A stretch of DNA of 64,000 nt from Variovorax sp. CF079 (GCF_900101545.1 NZ_FMZU01000020.1:62001-126000); one strand, 5' to 3'; shown: positions 41,326 to 50,921, counted from the first letter of the stretch. Notes: generated by a model from the letters alone, not told the origin. Numbers and translations: made by a program.

Positions 41326-42027
41326 ATGAACGACCGCGTCAACACCCTCGACACCACCGTCGGCTACGGCCAGACGTTGCCGCAGGCAGAGCGCCAGCGC
41401 GTCCTGCGCAATACCTATTGGCTGCTCGCCCTGAGCCTGCTGCCTACCGTGCTGGGCGCCTGGCTGGGCGTCGCCACCGGCATCACCCGCTCGCTGAGCG
41501 GCGGTATCGGCCTCATGGTCTTTCTGGGCGGTGCCTTCGGTTTCATGTTCGCCATCGAGAAGACCAAGAACTCGGCCGCCGGCGTGCCGGTGCTGCTGGC
41601 GTTCACCTTCTTCATGGGCCTGATGCTGTCGCGGCTGATCGCGATGGTGCTGGGTTTCAAGAACGGCTCCGAATTGATCATGACCGCCTTCGGCGGCACC
41701 GCCGGCGTGTTCTTCGTGATGGCCTCGCTGGCAACGGTGATCAAGCGCGACCTGTCGGGCATGGGCAAGTGGCTGTTCGTCGGCGCACTGGTGCTGATGG
41801 TCGGTGCGATCATCAATGTCTTCGTCGGCTCCAGCGCCGGCATGATGGCGATCTCGGTCGCCGCCATCGGCATCTTCTCGGCCTTCATGCTGTATGACCT
41901 GAAGCAGATCATGGACGGCGGCGAGACCAACTACATCAGCGCCACGCTTGCGCTTTACCTGGACCTGTTCAACGTGTTCCAGAGCCTGCTGGCCTTGCTC
42001 GGCATCTTCGGCGGCGAGCGCGACTGA
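41326..42027 (+). CDS. Bax inhibitor-1 / YccA-family membrane protein
   Basis: A 233-aa protein with seven predicted membrane helices. Family blocks: VLRNTYWLLALSLLPTVLGA, GIGLMVFLGGAFGFMF and the C-terminal SAFMLYDLKQIMDGGETNYISATLALYLDLFNVFQSLL. YccA modulates FtsH; the exact role of this copy is inferred. CAGGAG precedes the ATG. A strong terminator follows. Confidence 0.94.
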   Translation: MNDRVNTLDTTVGYGQTLPQAERQRVLRNTYWLLALSLLPTVLGAWLGVATGITRSLSGGIGLMVFLGGAFGFMFAIEKTKNSAAGVPVLLAFTFFMGLMLSRLIAMVLGFKNGSELIMTAFGGTAGVFFVMASLATVIKRDLSGMGKWLFVGALVLMVGAIINVFVGSSAGMMAISVAAIGIFSAFMLYDLKQIMDGGETNYISATLALYLDLFNVFQSLLALLGIFGGERD

Positions 42028-42050
42028 GCACCTGCTCGGCTTGAAGCAAC

Positions 42051-42073
42051 AAGGGCCCCTCGGGGCCCTTTTT
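42051..42073 (+). terminator. terminator after the BI-1 family gene
   Basis: AAGGGCCCC (42051-42059) and GGGGCCCTT (42062-42070) with T-tract. The near-palindrome may also end the convergent rlmD transcript. Confidence 0.85.
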
Positions 42074-43509
42074 CATGCTCGATCGAACACGGCGATCGAC
42101 TCGACATGCGCCGTGTGCGGGAACATGTTGACCACACCCGCGAAGGTGCAGCGATAGCCCGCCTGGTGTACCAGGAGGCCAGCGTCGCGCGCCAGCGTCG
42201 AGGGATTGCAACTCACGTAGACGATGCGCTTCGGCGGCGACCAGCCGCCCTCGTGCAGTTCGATCTGCTGATGAAGGTCGGCGAGCGCCTTGGCCAGCGC
42301 AAACGCACCCTCGCGCGGCGGATCGACCAGCCACTTGTCCGCGGCGCCGTCGGCCACCAGCATCGCGGGCGTCATCTCGAACAGGTTGCGCGCGACGAAG
42401 CGAGTCGCGGCCAGCGCGCTTCGACCTGGCACGGCGGGGCGGTTGCGCTCGAAGTTGTCGGTCGCCCGCGCCACCAGCGTATCGCTGCCCTCGATGCCCA
42501 GCACCTCGCGCGCGCGGCTCGCCAGCGGCAGGGTGAAGTTGCCGAGTCCGCAGAACCAGTCGATCACGCGCTCGCCCGATTGCACGTCGAGCAGGCGCAA
42601 AGCGCGGCTGACCAGCGCGCGGTTGATGTGCGGATTGACCTGCGTGAAATCGGTCGGCTTGAAAGGCATCGTGACGCCGAACTCCGGCAACTCGTAAGCC
42701 AGCGCGGGACCGTCGGGTTCGAGGAGCTTCACGGTCTCGGGCCCTTTGGCCTGCAGCCACCATTGCACGCCGGCGTGCTGCGCCGCGAACGCTTTGAGCC
42801 GCGCCATGTCCGCAGCGGACAGCGGCTCCAGATGCCTCAGCACCAAGGCGATCACGCCGAGGCTGGCGCCGTCCGGCGCGTCCCCGCAAGCCAGTTCGAT
42901 CTGCGGGCAGGTGTCGCGCGCCTCCATCGAACCGACGAGTTCGCGCAAGGGCATGAGCATGGCGCTGACCCGGGCCGGCAGCACGGGACACACCTGCATG
43001 TCCGCCAAGTAGCGGCTCTTGCGCTCGTGAAAGCCGATCAGCACGGTGCCCTTCTTGGCCACGTAGCGCATCGAAAGGCGGGCGCGATAGCGGTAGTGCC
43101 AGGCAGGCCCTTCCAGCGGCCGCAGCATGTTCTCGGGACGCACCTTGCCGAGATGCCACAGGTTGTCCTCGAGTGCGCGCTGTTTCACCGCCACCTGCGC
43201 AGCGGCATCCAGGTGCTGCATCTTGCAGCCGCCGCATGCGCCGGCGTGCAGACCAAAATGCGGACAGCCGGGCCGCACACGCTGCGACGACTCGCGGCGG
43301 ATCGCGGCCACGATGCCTTGCTCCCAGTTGTTTTTCTTGCGGTGCACGCTGAACTGCACTTCTTCGAAAGGCAATGCGCCTTCGATGAACACCACCATGC
43401 CGTCGGCCTTGTGCGCCACGCCTTGTGCGTCGAGGTCGAGCGACTCGACGTGCAGCCATTCATCGCGGGCTTGCTGCTGCGCCGCCTTCTTCTCTATCGA
43501 ATCCGTCAT
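42073..43509 (-). CDS. rlmD: 23S rRNA (uracil1939-C5)-methyltransferase
   Basis: A 478-aa SAM-dependent RNA methyltransferase. N-terminal TRAM domain (about 18-72), the [4Fe-4S] cysteines C82, C92, C95 and C174, SAM motif WFCGLGNFTLPL, and the catalytic cysteine C434 in VYVSCNPSTLARD. Of the RlmD/RumA family by the cluster cysteines and 478-aa length. Stops in the terminator region shared with the BI-1 gene. Confidence 0.92.
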   Translation of the reverse strand: MTDSIEKKAAQQQARDEWLHVESLDLDAQGVAHKADGMVVFIEGALPFEEVQFSVHRKKNNWEQGIVAAIRRESSQRVRPGCPHFGLHAGACGGCKMQHLDAAAQVAVKQRALEDNLWHLGKVRPENMLRPLEGPAWHYRYRARLSMRYVAKKGTVLIGFHERKSRYLADMQVCPVLPARVSAMLMPLRELVGSMEARDTCPQIELACGDAPDGASLGVIALVLRHLEPLSAADMARLKAFAAQHAGVQWWLQAKGPETVKLLEPDGPALAYELPEFGVTMPFKPTDFTQVNPHINRALVSRALRLLDVQSGERVIDWFCGLGNFTLPLASRAREVLGIEGSDTLVARATDNFERNRPAVPGRSALAATRFVARNLFEMTPAMLVADGAADKWLVDPPREGAFALAKALADLHQQIELHEGGWSPPKRIVYVSCNPSTLARDAGLLVHQAGYRCTFAGVVNMFPHTAHVESIAVFDRA

Positions 43510-43552
43510 GCACGGATTGTCTCAGGGCTGCGGGGCGCCCTCGGCCCGAGCG

Positions 43553-44593
43553 CTACAAAAACGCATCGCGCTGGACGCCGGCGCGCGCGAGCTGGCGGCG
43601 CATCTTGGCGAGCGCCTCGTTCTGGATCTGCCGCACGCGTTCCCGCGTCAGGCCGAGGCGCACGCTCAACACTTCGAGTGTCTCCGGATCGCGGTCGTGC
43701 AGGCCGTAGCGGCCTTCCAGCACCTCGCGCTCGCGTTCGCTCAGTGCGTGGATCCATCGATCGAGAAGCTTCTCGACCTCGTGCGTCTGCGTCACGCCCG
43801 TCGGGTCTCCGCCCTCGTCTTCCGAAGCCACCGTATCGGCCAGGCTGAAACTGTCGTCGCCGCGCTCGCTGCCCGCGTCGAGCGAACGTGGCGCCTCGGA
43901 GAGCGCCATCAGCTCGGCCACCGCCTGCACCTCGCGGCCCAGCAGCGCTGCGACATCTTCGACCCGCACGCCGTCGGGCCGGCGGGCGATGAAGTCGGCG
44001 TCGCCTTCCAGCGCACGGCGCGCCCGCATCACCTGTTGCAGTTCGCGAACCACATGCACCGGCAGCCGGATCGCGCGAGCCTGCATCATCGCCGCCCGTT
44101 CGATCGACTGGCGGATCCACCAGGTTGCATAGGTGGAGAAGCGAAAACCACGCTCCGGCTCGAACTTGTTGATCGCATGCATCAGGCCGAGGTTGCCTTC
44201 CTCGATCAGATCCGCCAGCGGAACGCCGCGGCCGAGATAGGCCTTGGCGATGTTCACCACGAGCCGCAGGTTGTGCTCGATCATCGATTGCCGCGCCGCG
44301 AAGTCGCCGCTGCGGGCGGCGCAGGCGGTCTGGTATTCCTCGTCGGGAGTGAACAGTTCGGTGCGCCGGATCTCGCGCAGGTAGAGCGTCAACGAATCGC
44401 CGCCTTCACCGCCTAGGTCGACCGGCACCGCGTCGTGCGCAATCTCAGGCAGCGCGCCCTTGTCCGCGCGATCAACGACGTCATCCGCAGGAGCGGGCAG
44501 GCTCGCAGGCTTGTAGGGCCGCAAGGTCGAGATGCTGCCGTTGCCCGCCGCGCGCCGCACGACCGGAATGCGACGCGGGACGGAGGCAGCCAT
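43553..44593 (-). CDS. rpoS: RNA polymerase sigma factor RpoS
   Basis: A 346-aa general-stress sigma-70-family factor. Regions 1.2 (DSLTLYLREIRRTELFTPDEEY), 2 (DLIEEGNLGLMHAINKFEPERGFRFSTYATWWIRQSIERA, about 120-165) and 4.2 (RLGLTRERVRQIQNEALAKMR) are clear. It follows nlpD, the classical order, with a 5-nt gap between them, so a promoter inside nlpD is likely. Confidence 0.97.
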   Translation of the reverse strand: MAASVPRRIPVVRRAAGNGSISTLRPYKPASLPAPADDVVDRADKGALPEIAHDAVPVDLGGEGGDSLTLYLREIRRTELFTPDEEYQTACAARSGDFAARQSMIEHNLRLVVNIAKAYLGRGVPLADLIEEGNLGLMHAINKFEPERGFRFSTYATWWIRQSIERAAMMQARAIRLPVHVVRELQQVMRARRALEGDADFIARRPDGVRVEDVAALLGREVQAVAELMALSEAPRSLDAGSERGDDSFSLADTVASEDEGGDPTGVTQTHEVEKLLDRWIHALSEREREVLEGRYGLHDRDPETLEVLSVRLGLTRERVRQIQNEALAKMRRQLARAGVQRDAFL

Positions 44594-44601
44594 GCATGAT
44601 C

Positions 44602-45546
44602 CTAGCGCGCGGGCAGGTAGCGCGCCGGATCGACCGGCTTGCCCTGGCGGCGGATTTCGAAGTGCAGCTTCACGCGATCCGCGTCGCTGTTGCCCATCTC
44701 GGCAATCTTCTGGCCCTTCTGCACGGACTGGTCTTCCTTCACCAGCAGCGTCCTGTTGTGCGCATAAGCGGTCAGGTAGGTGTTGTTGTGCTTGAGGATG
44801 ATCAGATTGCCGTAGCCGCGCAGGCCGGCGCCGGCATACACCACCCGTCCATCGGCTGCAGCAAGCACCGAATCGCCGGCCTTGCCGCCGATGTCGAGTC
44901 CCTTGTTCTTGGCTTCGTCGAAGCCCGCAATCAACGAGCCGTGCGCAGGCCAGATCCAACCCACATCTTCATCGCCCGATGCCGTGGCAGCCGGCGCGGA
45001 AGGTGAAGCGGTGATGATGGGCGGGGTGGGTTTGACAGCCGCACTCGCCGCGGCCGCAGGAGCCGCTGCGGCGCCGGAGGACGGTGCGACGGCGGCCTGC
45101 GTGACCGGCCGCGTCACGGCGCTCGAGGCGTCGGTCGTGCCAGTTGCAGATGCCGGTGCCGCAGCGCTTGCGGTAGCGCCGACCGGCGGGATCACGCGCA
45201 GCACCTGACCGACTTCGATCAGGTCGGGATTGTCGAGATTGTTCCAGCGAGCGATGTTCTGCCAGCTCTGGCCGGTTTCGGTGCCGATGCGGCGAATCGT
45301 GTCACCGGGACGCACCGCGTAATAGCCGGGCTTGCCGTAGTTTTCGATGCCCGGCAGCGGCTTGCCCGAAGCGTCCGTGGTGATGGTCGGGACACCGGGC
45401 GCGCTGGGCGCGGCAACCGTCGCGCTGGTCATCGTGCCGCGGTCCTCGACCGGTACGGGGCCGCGCCTGGCGGCACACCCCGCAATCAAGAGCGCGACCA
45501 GCAGCGTCACGCCGGCAAGCCAGCCCCGATTGCCAATACCCAGCAT
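44602..45546 (-). CDS. nlpD: NlpD-like lipoprotein with LysM and M23 domains
   Basis: A 314-aa outer-membrane lipoprotein that activates amidases for cell separation. Lipobox LLIAGC with C24; LysM domain about 75-120 (YYAVRPGDTIRRIG...NLDNPDLIEVGQVLRV); Ala/Pro linker; C-terminal M23 domain about 200-305 with HGSLIAGF, AYAHNRTLLVKEDQ and LHFEIR. MLGIGNRG start with AAGGAAGA upstream. Precedes rpoS. Confidence 0.95.
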   Translation of the reverse strand: MLGIGNRGWLAGVTLLVALLIAGCAARRGPVPVEDRGTMTSATVAAPSAPGVPTITTDASGKPLPGIENYGKPGYYAVRPGDTIRRIGTETGQSWQNIARWNNLDNPDLIEVGQVLRVIPPVGATASAAAPASATGTTDASSAVTRPVTQAAVAPSSGAAAAPAAAASAAVKPTPPIITASPSAPAATASGDEDVGWIWPAHGSLIAGFDEAKNKGLDIGGKAGDSVLAAADGRVVYAGAGLRGYGNLIILKHNNTYLTAYAHNRTLLVKEDQSVQKGQKIAEMGNSDADRVKLHFEIRRQGKPVDPARYLPAR

Positions 45547-45557
45547 GTGTTCTTCCT

Positions 45558-46331
45558 TCAAGCAATTCCCGATTTTAGGGGGACAAAGTGAACCGCCTCA
45601 AGAATGCGGCGCTCCAGTCCCCGCGCTGTTTTGTCGATCACGACAAGCGCCTGTTTGCCGACCTCGGACTGTGTCGGCGCGACGATGCGGCCGCCCACGG
45701 CCAGCTGCGCGATCCATGCCTCAGGCACCGCTTCGCCGCCGGCCGCCGCGATGATGCCCGCGTAGGGTGCGCCCTTCGCATAGCCCACCATGCCGTCCCC
45801 CAGCAGCAGATGGACCGTGGCCAGCCGGAACGAGCGGAGATTGATGCGCGCTCGCTCGTGCAATCCGCGCAGGCGTTCGATGCTGTAGACCTCGGTCGCG
45901 ATGTGGCTCAACACCGCCGCTTGGTAGCCGCAGCCGGTCCCGATCTCGAGCACGCGGCCCAGGCGGTCGGCGGGCTTGTTTGCCAACGCGGGCGCACCAA
46001 GCAGGAGTTCGATCATGCGGGCCACCACGTTCGGCTTCGAGATGGTCTGGCCCAGACCGATCGGCAGGCTCGTGTCTTCATAGGCCTGATTGACCAGTGC
46101 GCTGTCGACGAAAAGATGACGCTCGACCGTGCCCATGGCGCGCAGCACCCGAGCGTCGGCAATGCCCTGCGCCGCGAGCCGCTGAACCATGCGCGCGCGC
46201 ACGGCGTCGGAGGCCATCGAAGGCGTGTGATGAACGAGCGGCTTGGCAGGCACGGCCGACGCGCGCCCGCGCGTCGCAGCCGACGCGGTGGGCGTGAGGC
46301 GGACGGGGAATCCTGGTCGCTGGCTCGCCAT
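45558..46331 (-). CDS. pcm: protein-L-isoaspartate O-methyltransferase
   Basis: A 257-aa SAM-dependent repair enzyme for isoaspartyl residues. Motif I VLEIGTGCGYQ at 127-137 and the post-I VYSIERL are typical. A 38-residue N-terminal extension precedes the conserved core (MASDAVRARMVQRLAAQGI...), so a start at M39 is possible. It begins one nucleotide after the surE stop. Confidence 0.93.
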   Translation of the reverse strand: MASQRPGFPVRLTPTASAATRGRASAVPAKPLVHHTPSMASDAVRARMVQRLAAQGIADARVLRAMGTVERHLFVDSALVNQAYEDTSLPIGLGQTISKPNVVARMIELLLGAPALANKPADRLGRVLEIGTGCGYQAAVLSHIATEVYSIERLRGLHERARINLRSFRLATVHLLLGDGMVGYAKGAPYAGIIAAAGGEAVPEAWIAQLAVGGRIVAPTQSEVGKQALVVIDKTARGLERRILEAVHFVPLKSGIA

Positions 46332-46332
46332 G

Positions 46333-47097
46333 TCAGGACGGCTCGCCCAGGCGAGCCACCGTCTCGCGCCATTGGCCGAGGTTGGCATGGTCGGTCAGGT
46401 CGATCTGCAAGGGCGTGAGCGCAATGTGGCCGGCCGCCGTCGCATGGAAGTCGGTGCCCTCGCCGCTATCCTTGGCGCCGCCCGCCCCCGCGATCCAGTA
46501 CATGGTCTCGCCGCGCGGGCTGTCCTGCGTAATGACCTTTTCGGCTGCATGGCGGCGCCCCAGCCTGCAGACCTTGACCGATTTCAGCTTGTCGAAGGGA
46601 AGATTCGGGATGTTGACGTTGAGCAGAAATGCGCCGCTCTCGAGCATGCGTTCGCGCTCGATCTGCTCCACCAGCCGCCGGGCCGCGCGGGCCGCCGCGT
46701 CGACATGGGCCCAGCCCTTCTCGATCTGCGAGAACGCGATCGCCGGAATGCCGAACAGGTAGGCCTCCATGGCAGCGCCGACGGTGCCCGAGTAGATGGT
46801 GTCGTCGCCCATGTTGGCGCCGTTGTTGATGCCGGAAACCACCAGATCGGGCCGGTAGTCGAGCAGCCCCTTGAGTGCGATGTGCACGCAGTCGGCGGGC
46901 GTGCCGGTCACGTAGCGAAAGCCGTTGTGCGCGGTGTGCACGTAGAGCGGCGCCGCCAGCGTGAGCGCGTTCGACTTGGCGCTGTTGTTGTGCTCGGGCG
47001 CGACCACTTCGACTTCCGCCACCTCCTTCAGCGCATCGTGCAGCGCAACGATGCCGGGAGCCTGGAAGCCATCGTCGTTCGAAATAAGTATCTTCAT
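46333..47097 (-). CDS. surE: 5'/3'-nucleotidase SurE
   Basis: A 254-aa stationary-phase phosphatase of nucleoside monophosphates. N-terminal MKILISNDDGFQAPGI with metal ligands D8 and D9, SAKSNALTLA and VVSGINNGANMGDD are diagnostic. Heads the surE-pcm-nlpD-rpoS operon; the reading frame is standard in length. Confidence 0.97.
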   Translation of the reverse strand: MKILISNDDGFQAPGIVALHDALKEVAEVEVVAPEHNNSAKSNALTLAAPLYVHTAHNGFRYVTGTPADCVHIALKGLLDYRPDLVVSGINNGANMGDDTIYSGTVGAAMEAYLFGIPAIAFSQIEKGWAHVDAAARAARRLVEQIERERMLESGAFLLNVNIPNLPFDKLKSVKVCRLGRRHAAEKVITQDSPRGETMYWIAGAGGAKDSGEGTDFHATAAGHIALTPLQIDLTDHANLGQWRETVARLGEPS

Positions 47098-47223
47098 GTC
47101 GTCTGTGAGTGCGCGCGATTGTAGGCGGCCGATGCGTCACGGCAGGGACAATGCCGGCCTGCCAGCCCGCCTATCATGGCCCGGATTCATTGCCCCAGAG
47201 ACCTACCTCAAGGAGACACGAGC

Positions 47224-48210
47224 ATGCACGCATGGCTCTGCGAAAACCCCACCGGCGTCGACGCCCTGACCTGGAAAGAACTGCCGACGCCAACCCCCGG
47301 CCCGGGTCAGGTGCTGATCGAAATCAAGGCTGCCAGCCTCAACTTCCCCGATCTGCTCATCGTGCAGAACAAGTACCAGATCAAGCCGCCGCTGCCCTTC
47401 GTGCCTGGGTCTGAATATGCAGGGGTGGTAGCGGCGGTCGGCGACGGAGTGACTCATCTGAAGGTCGGCCAGAACGTCGCCTGTCTTTCCGGCACCGGCG
47501 GCTTCGGCACCCACACGCTGGCGCCGGCCGCCCTTTGCATGCCGCTGCCCGAGGGCTTCGGCCATGTCGACGCGGCGGCTTTCATCATGATCTACGCGAC
47601 ATCGTGGCACGCGTTGATGGACAGGGCGCAGCTCAAGGCCGGCGAAACCTTGTTGGTGCTCGGTGCGGCAGGCGGCGTCGGGACGGCAGCGATCCAGATC
47701 GCCAAGGCCGCCGGCGCCAAGGTGATCGCTGCCGCGTCCACCGATGAAAAATGCGAGCTCTGCAAATCCATCGGCGCCGATCTCACGATCAACTACACGA
47801 CGCATGCGCTACCCAATGGCTTTCGCGAAGCCATCAAGGCAGCAACCGACGGCAAGGGTCCGGATGTCATTTATGACCCGGTAGGCGGCGATTTCGCGGA
47901 GCCTGCATTCCGCTCGATCGGTTGGCGCGGGCGCTATCTGGTCGTGGGCTTCGCCGCCGGTCCCATTCCCTCGCTGCCATTGAATTTGATGCTGCTCAAA
48001 GGCGCGTCGCTGGTTGGCGTGTTCTGGGGGGATTTCGCCAAGCGCGAACCCAAAGCCAATGCGCAGATGATGGCCGAATTGGCAAAGTGGTACGGCCAAG
48101 GCAAGATCAAGCCGGTGATAGACCGCACCATGCCGATGGCGGAGTTGAAGGCCGCCTACGCGCACATGGGTTCGCGCGGCGTCAAAGGCAAGCTCGTGAT
48201 GGTCAACTAA
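47224..48210 (+). CDS. zinc-free quinone oxidoreductase family (MDR superfamily)
   Basis: A 328-aa NADPH:quinone oxidoreductase-like protein. N-terminal GroES-like domain (FVPGSEYAGVVAAVGDGVTHLKVG), nucleotide-binding LGAAGGVGTAAIQIAKAAGAKVIAA near 157-180, and C-terminal domain with NLMLLKGASLVGVFWG. No zinc ligands are visible. AAGGAGA precedes ATG by 8 nt. Divergent from surE with 126 nt between. Substrate unknown. Confidence 0.92.
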   Translation: MHAWLCENPTGVDALTWKELPTPTPGPGQVLIEIKAASLNFPDLLIVQNKYQIKPPLPFVPGSEYAGVVAAVGDGVTHLKVGQNVACLSGTGGFGTHTLAPAALCMPLPEGFGHVDAAAFIMIYATSWHALMDRAQLKAGETLLVLGAAGGVGTAAIQIAKAAGAKVIAAASTDEKCELCKSIGADLTINYTTHALPNGFREAIKAATDGKGPDVIYDPVGGDFAEPAFRSIGWRGRYLVVGFAAGPIPSLPLNLMLLKGASLVGVFWGDFAKREPKANAQMMAELAKWYGQGKIKPVIDRTMPMAELKAAYAHMGSRGVKGKLVMVN

Positions 48211-48227
48211 GGCCTGCTACACACAAT

Positions 48228-48255
48228 AAAAAAGCCCGCACATGCGGGCTTTTTT
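48228..48255. terminator. bidirectional terminator between quinone oxidoreductase and H-NS gene
   Basis: AAAAAAGCCCGC (48228-48239), 4-nt loop, GCGGGCTTTTTT (48244-48255): a 12-bp near-perfect stem with A/T flanks, in the gap between convergent genes. Confidence 0.92.
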
Positions 48256-48276
48256 ACGAGGGACCAAGCGAACCGT

Positions 48277-48615
48277 CTACTTGATCTCGAAGTCCGACAG
48301 CGACTTGCCGGCGGCCAGCGCCTCCGTAATCCAGCGCGGCTTGCGCCCGCGCCCGCCCGACCATGTTTCACCGGTGGGACTGCGATACTTTGCAGCCGCC
48401 TTGATCGTGACCACCCCCGTACTGCGCTTGCCGCCACGCGTGCCGAGTTTCAGATCGGCCGCAGTCAAACCGTATTCCGCGATCTTCTTGCGCAGTTCCT
48501 CGATGACACCCGCGCGCTCCTGATTGCGCAGCTCCTCGGCTTGTTTGCGCAATTGCGCAATCTGCTCGTCGTGCTTCTTGATCTGGGAATTGATGTCGGC
48601 AAGGGTTGAGGCCAT
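48277..48615 (-). CDS. H-NS-like nucleoid-associated protein
   Basis: A 112-aa H-NS family protein (BpH3/Bv3F type). N-terminal coiled-coil-like oligomerisation region (about 1-50), and a C-terminal DNA-binding loop TWSGGRGRKPRW (84-95) that inserts into the AT-rich minor groove. Common as several copies in Burkholderiales. Runs minus-strand, opposite the quinone oxidoreductase. Confidence 0.93.
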   Translation of the reverse strand: MASTLADINSQIKKHDEQIAQLRKQAEELRNQERAGVIEELRKKIAEYGLTAADLKLGTRGGKRSTGVVTIKAAAKYRSPTGETWSGGRGRKPRWITEALAAGKSLSDFEIK

Positions 48616-48686
48616 CGGTGAAATCCTCCGAATTGGAAAGTAAAAATTCTAATTCAAATCCCAATTGCCGCAAGTGAGGCAACTCC

Positions 48687-48720
48687 AAAAAAAAAGCGCC
48701 GATCGAATGATCGGCGCTTT
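48687..48720 (-). terminator. terminator downstream of tRNA-His / ppiD
   Basis: On the minus strand AAAGCGCCGATC (48720-48709) and GATCGGCGCTTT (48704-48693) form a 12-bp stem with a 4-nt loop, followed by T9. It ends transcription from the ppiD and tRNA-His side. Confidence 0.9.
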
Positions 48721-48734
48721 ATGTCAAAGGGGTT

Positions 48735-48811
48735 TGGGGTGGCTGATGGGACTCGAACCCACGACGACCAGAATCACAATCTGGGACTCTACCAGCTGAG
48801 CTACAGCCACC
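48735..48811 (-). tRNA. tRNA-His (GTG anticodon)
   Basis: A 77-nt tRNA on the minus strand with encoded CCA. Acceptor GTGGCTG pairs with CAGCCAC, the extra G at -1 pairs with C73 (a His-tRNA hallmark), D-arm GCTCAGCTGGTAGAG, anticodon loop TTGTGAT giving GTG, T-arm GTGGG-TTCGAGT-CCCAT. Lies just downstream of ppiD. Confidence 0.97.
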
Positions 48812-48840
48812 ACAGAGCCTGCAATTGTAGCGGCAAAAAA

Positions 48841-50754
48841 CTAGCGCCCGCCGACAACGATCGGATCCACCGGTTTCGGCACCAGGATCTGCGCCTTGAA
48901 CCTGCTCTTCAGCATGTCGTAGTACGCCGCATTCTCTGCCGCGGCCACGGCCTGGGCGACCTGCTGCGTCTCCTGCTGCGCCGCCTCGGGTGCGGACGGC
49001 GTCCGCGGCACCGTCTTGTTGACGCGCACAACGGCATAGCCCTGTGCGCCGAGATCGACGCCAACCAGTGAAGGAAGCTTGGCCGGATCGGCCCGCAATG
49101 CGCTCTCGATGACAGGCGCCGGCTGCGACTGGGTCTCGAGCCGCGAAACCGTCACCGGCCCACCAAGGCTCGCGTCGGCCGGCTTGGCTTGCCACGCCGC
49201 GAGCTTGGCTTCGCCCTCGGCCTTGGCGAGCGCGGCTGCGCGCTCGGCGACAAGCTGCGTACGAACCTTGTCCTTGACCTCTTCGAAAGGCAACGCCCGA
49301 GCAGGGCTGTATTGCGTCACGCGCCCCGATGCGAGCTGGTTGGGCCCGATCTCGATCGCCTCGGTGTTGTGCTTGCGCTCAAGCGAATCGGCGGCAAACA
49401 GCGCGTTCAGGAAGTTGCGGCTTGCCAGCGCGCCCGCGGCGCCCGGCGCCGGCATGCGGCCGATCTTGCTCGCGGTCTGGATGGTGAGCTTCAACTTGTC
49501 GGCGGCCGGCTTCAGGCTGTCGGGCTGCTGGTAGACGATGTCGGTAAAACTCTCGGCCGCCTTGGCGAACTCCTGCGTGGCCTGTTGGCCGCGCACTTCG
49601 TTCTCGATGGCGGCGCGCGCCTGCTCGAAGGGCTGTATCACCGCGGGCTTGATGTCGTTGAGCTGGATGATGTGATAGCCGAACTCGGTTTCGACGACAT
49701 CGCTGACCTCGCCTTTCTTGAGCGCGAACATCGCATCCTCGAAAGGCTTGACCATGGCGCCGCGCGTCACGAAATCGAGGTCGCCGCCCTTTTCCGCCGA
49801 TCCGGGATCTTGCGAATTCTTGCGCGCGAGGTCGGCGAAAGTGCCAGGCGCCTTCTTGACGTCGGCCAGCAGCTGCTGCGCCTTCGCACGCGCCTTCTCG
49901 CGCTCGGCAGCGGGCGCACTCGCGGGCGCACTGATCAGGATGTGGCTGGCACGGCGTTCTTCCTTGGTACCGAAGCGCGCGGCGTTCTGATCGTAATAGC
50001 TGCGCAGATCGGCCTCGTTGATCGCGATGTTCTTCTTCGCTGCTTCGAGGTCGAGCACCAGGTATTCGATGCTCGCCTGTTCGGGCACCTGGAATAGCGC
50101 GACATGCTGCTTGTAATAGGCCTCGAGGTCGGCATCGCTCACGCTGACCTTTGCTGCGAAGTCACCCGGGTTGAAGCGTGCGACCTGCACTTCGCGGCGG
50201 TCATAGAACGCATTGAGCGTGGCCGCTGCCTGGGCGGGCGTGGCGAATGCCGTTCCCGAAATGCCCAGCAGCACCTGCTGCGTTGCCAGATCGGCGCGCA
50301 CCGAGGCTTCGTACTGCTCGGGTGTGCGGCCCGTCGCACGCATGAAGCGCTCGCGATCGAACTTGCCGTCGGCCGTACGGAAAGAAGCCAGGCCCGTATC
50401 TTCGGCGAACAAGCGCGCGAGCCGCTCTTCGGACACCGTCATGTTCGATTTGGAAGCGGCTGCCGCGAGCACGCGGTCGCGCACCATCCGCTCCAGGGTC
50501 GCGTAGCGGGCAGCGTCCGAATCGAGCAAGCCCGGTTCGATGTTGGGTGCCTGCTGCCGGATCCTGTCGACTTCGTTGCGGTGCTGCGCATCCCATTCCG
50601 GCCGCGTGATGTCGGTGCCGTCTACGCGTGCAACCTTCTCCCCTTGGCCGCCGCCCTGGTAGCGATCCACGCCGAACAGCACAAAGGACGGAATGATCAG
50701 CAAGAACAAGAGCGCCATGATGACCTTGTTGTACTTGCGGAAGGAATCAAACAT
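48841..50754 (-). CDS. ppiD: peptidyl-prolyl cis-trans isomerase PpiD (SurA-N/PpiC-type)
   Basis: A 637-aa membrane-anchored periplasmic chaperone. N-terminal TM helix (about 13-30), a SurA-N-type domain, a PpiC rotamase domain around 280-370 (RRASHILISAPA...GGDLDFVTRGAMVKPFEDAMFALKKGEVSDVVETEFGYHIIQL) and an Ala-rich C-terminus. Between tRNA-Val (upstream) and tRNA-His (downstream), in the hupB transcript direction. Confidence 0.95.
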   Translation of the reverse strand: MFDSFRKYNKVIMALLFLLIIPSFVLFGVDRYQGGGQGEKVARVDGTDITRPEWDAQHRNEVDRIRQQAPNIEPGLLDSDAARYATLERMVRDRVLAAAASKSNMTVSEERLARLFAEDTGLASFRTADGKFDRERFMRATGRTPEQYEASVRADLATQQVLLGISGTAFATPAQAAATLNAFYDRREVQVARFNPGDFAAKVSVSDADLEAYYKQHVALFQVPEQASIEYLVLDLEAAKKNIAINEADLRSYYDQNAARFGTKEERRASHILISAPASAPAAEREKARAKAQQLLADVKKAPGTFADLARKNSQDPGSAEKGGDLDFVTRGAMVKPFEDAMFALKKGEVSDVVETEFGYHIIQLNDIKPAVIQPFEQARAAIENEVRGQQATQEFAKAAESFTDIVYQQPDSLKPAADKLKLTIQTASKIGRMPAPGAAGALASRNFLNALFAADSLERKHNTEAIEIGPNQLASGRVTQYSPARALPFEEVKDKVRTQLVAERAAALAKAEGEAKLAAWQAKPADASLGGPVTVSRLETQSQPAPVIESALRADPAKLPSLVGVDLGAQGYAVVRVNKTVPRTPSAPEAAQQETQQVAQAVAAAENAAYYDMLKSRFKAQILVPKPVDPIVVGGR

Positions 50755-50828
50755 GCTTGGACACTCTCTGCGGGATGAACGAAACAGCAAACAAAAAAGG
50801 CGAACTGAGTGTTCGCCTTTGCATCGGG

Positions 50829-50904
50829 TGGTGGGTGCTGAGGGGTTCGAACCCCCGACCTACGCCTTGTAAGGGCGCCGCTCTACCAGCTGAGCTAAGC
50901 ACCC
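50829..50904 (-). tRNA. tRNA-Val (TAC anticodon)
   Basis: A 76-nt tRNA with encoded CCA. Acceptor GGGTGCT pairs with AGCACCC, D-arm GCTCAGCTGGTAGAGC, anticodon loop CTTACAA giving TAC, T-arm GGGGG-TTCGAAC-CCCC. Between hupB and ppiD. Confidence 0.97.
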
Positions 50905-50921
50905 CACCGGGAACCAGTGTC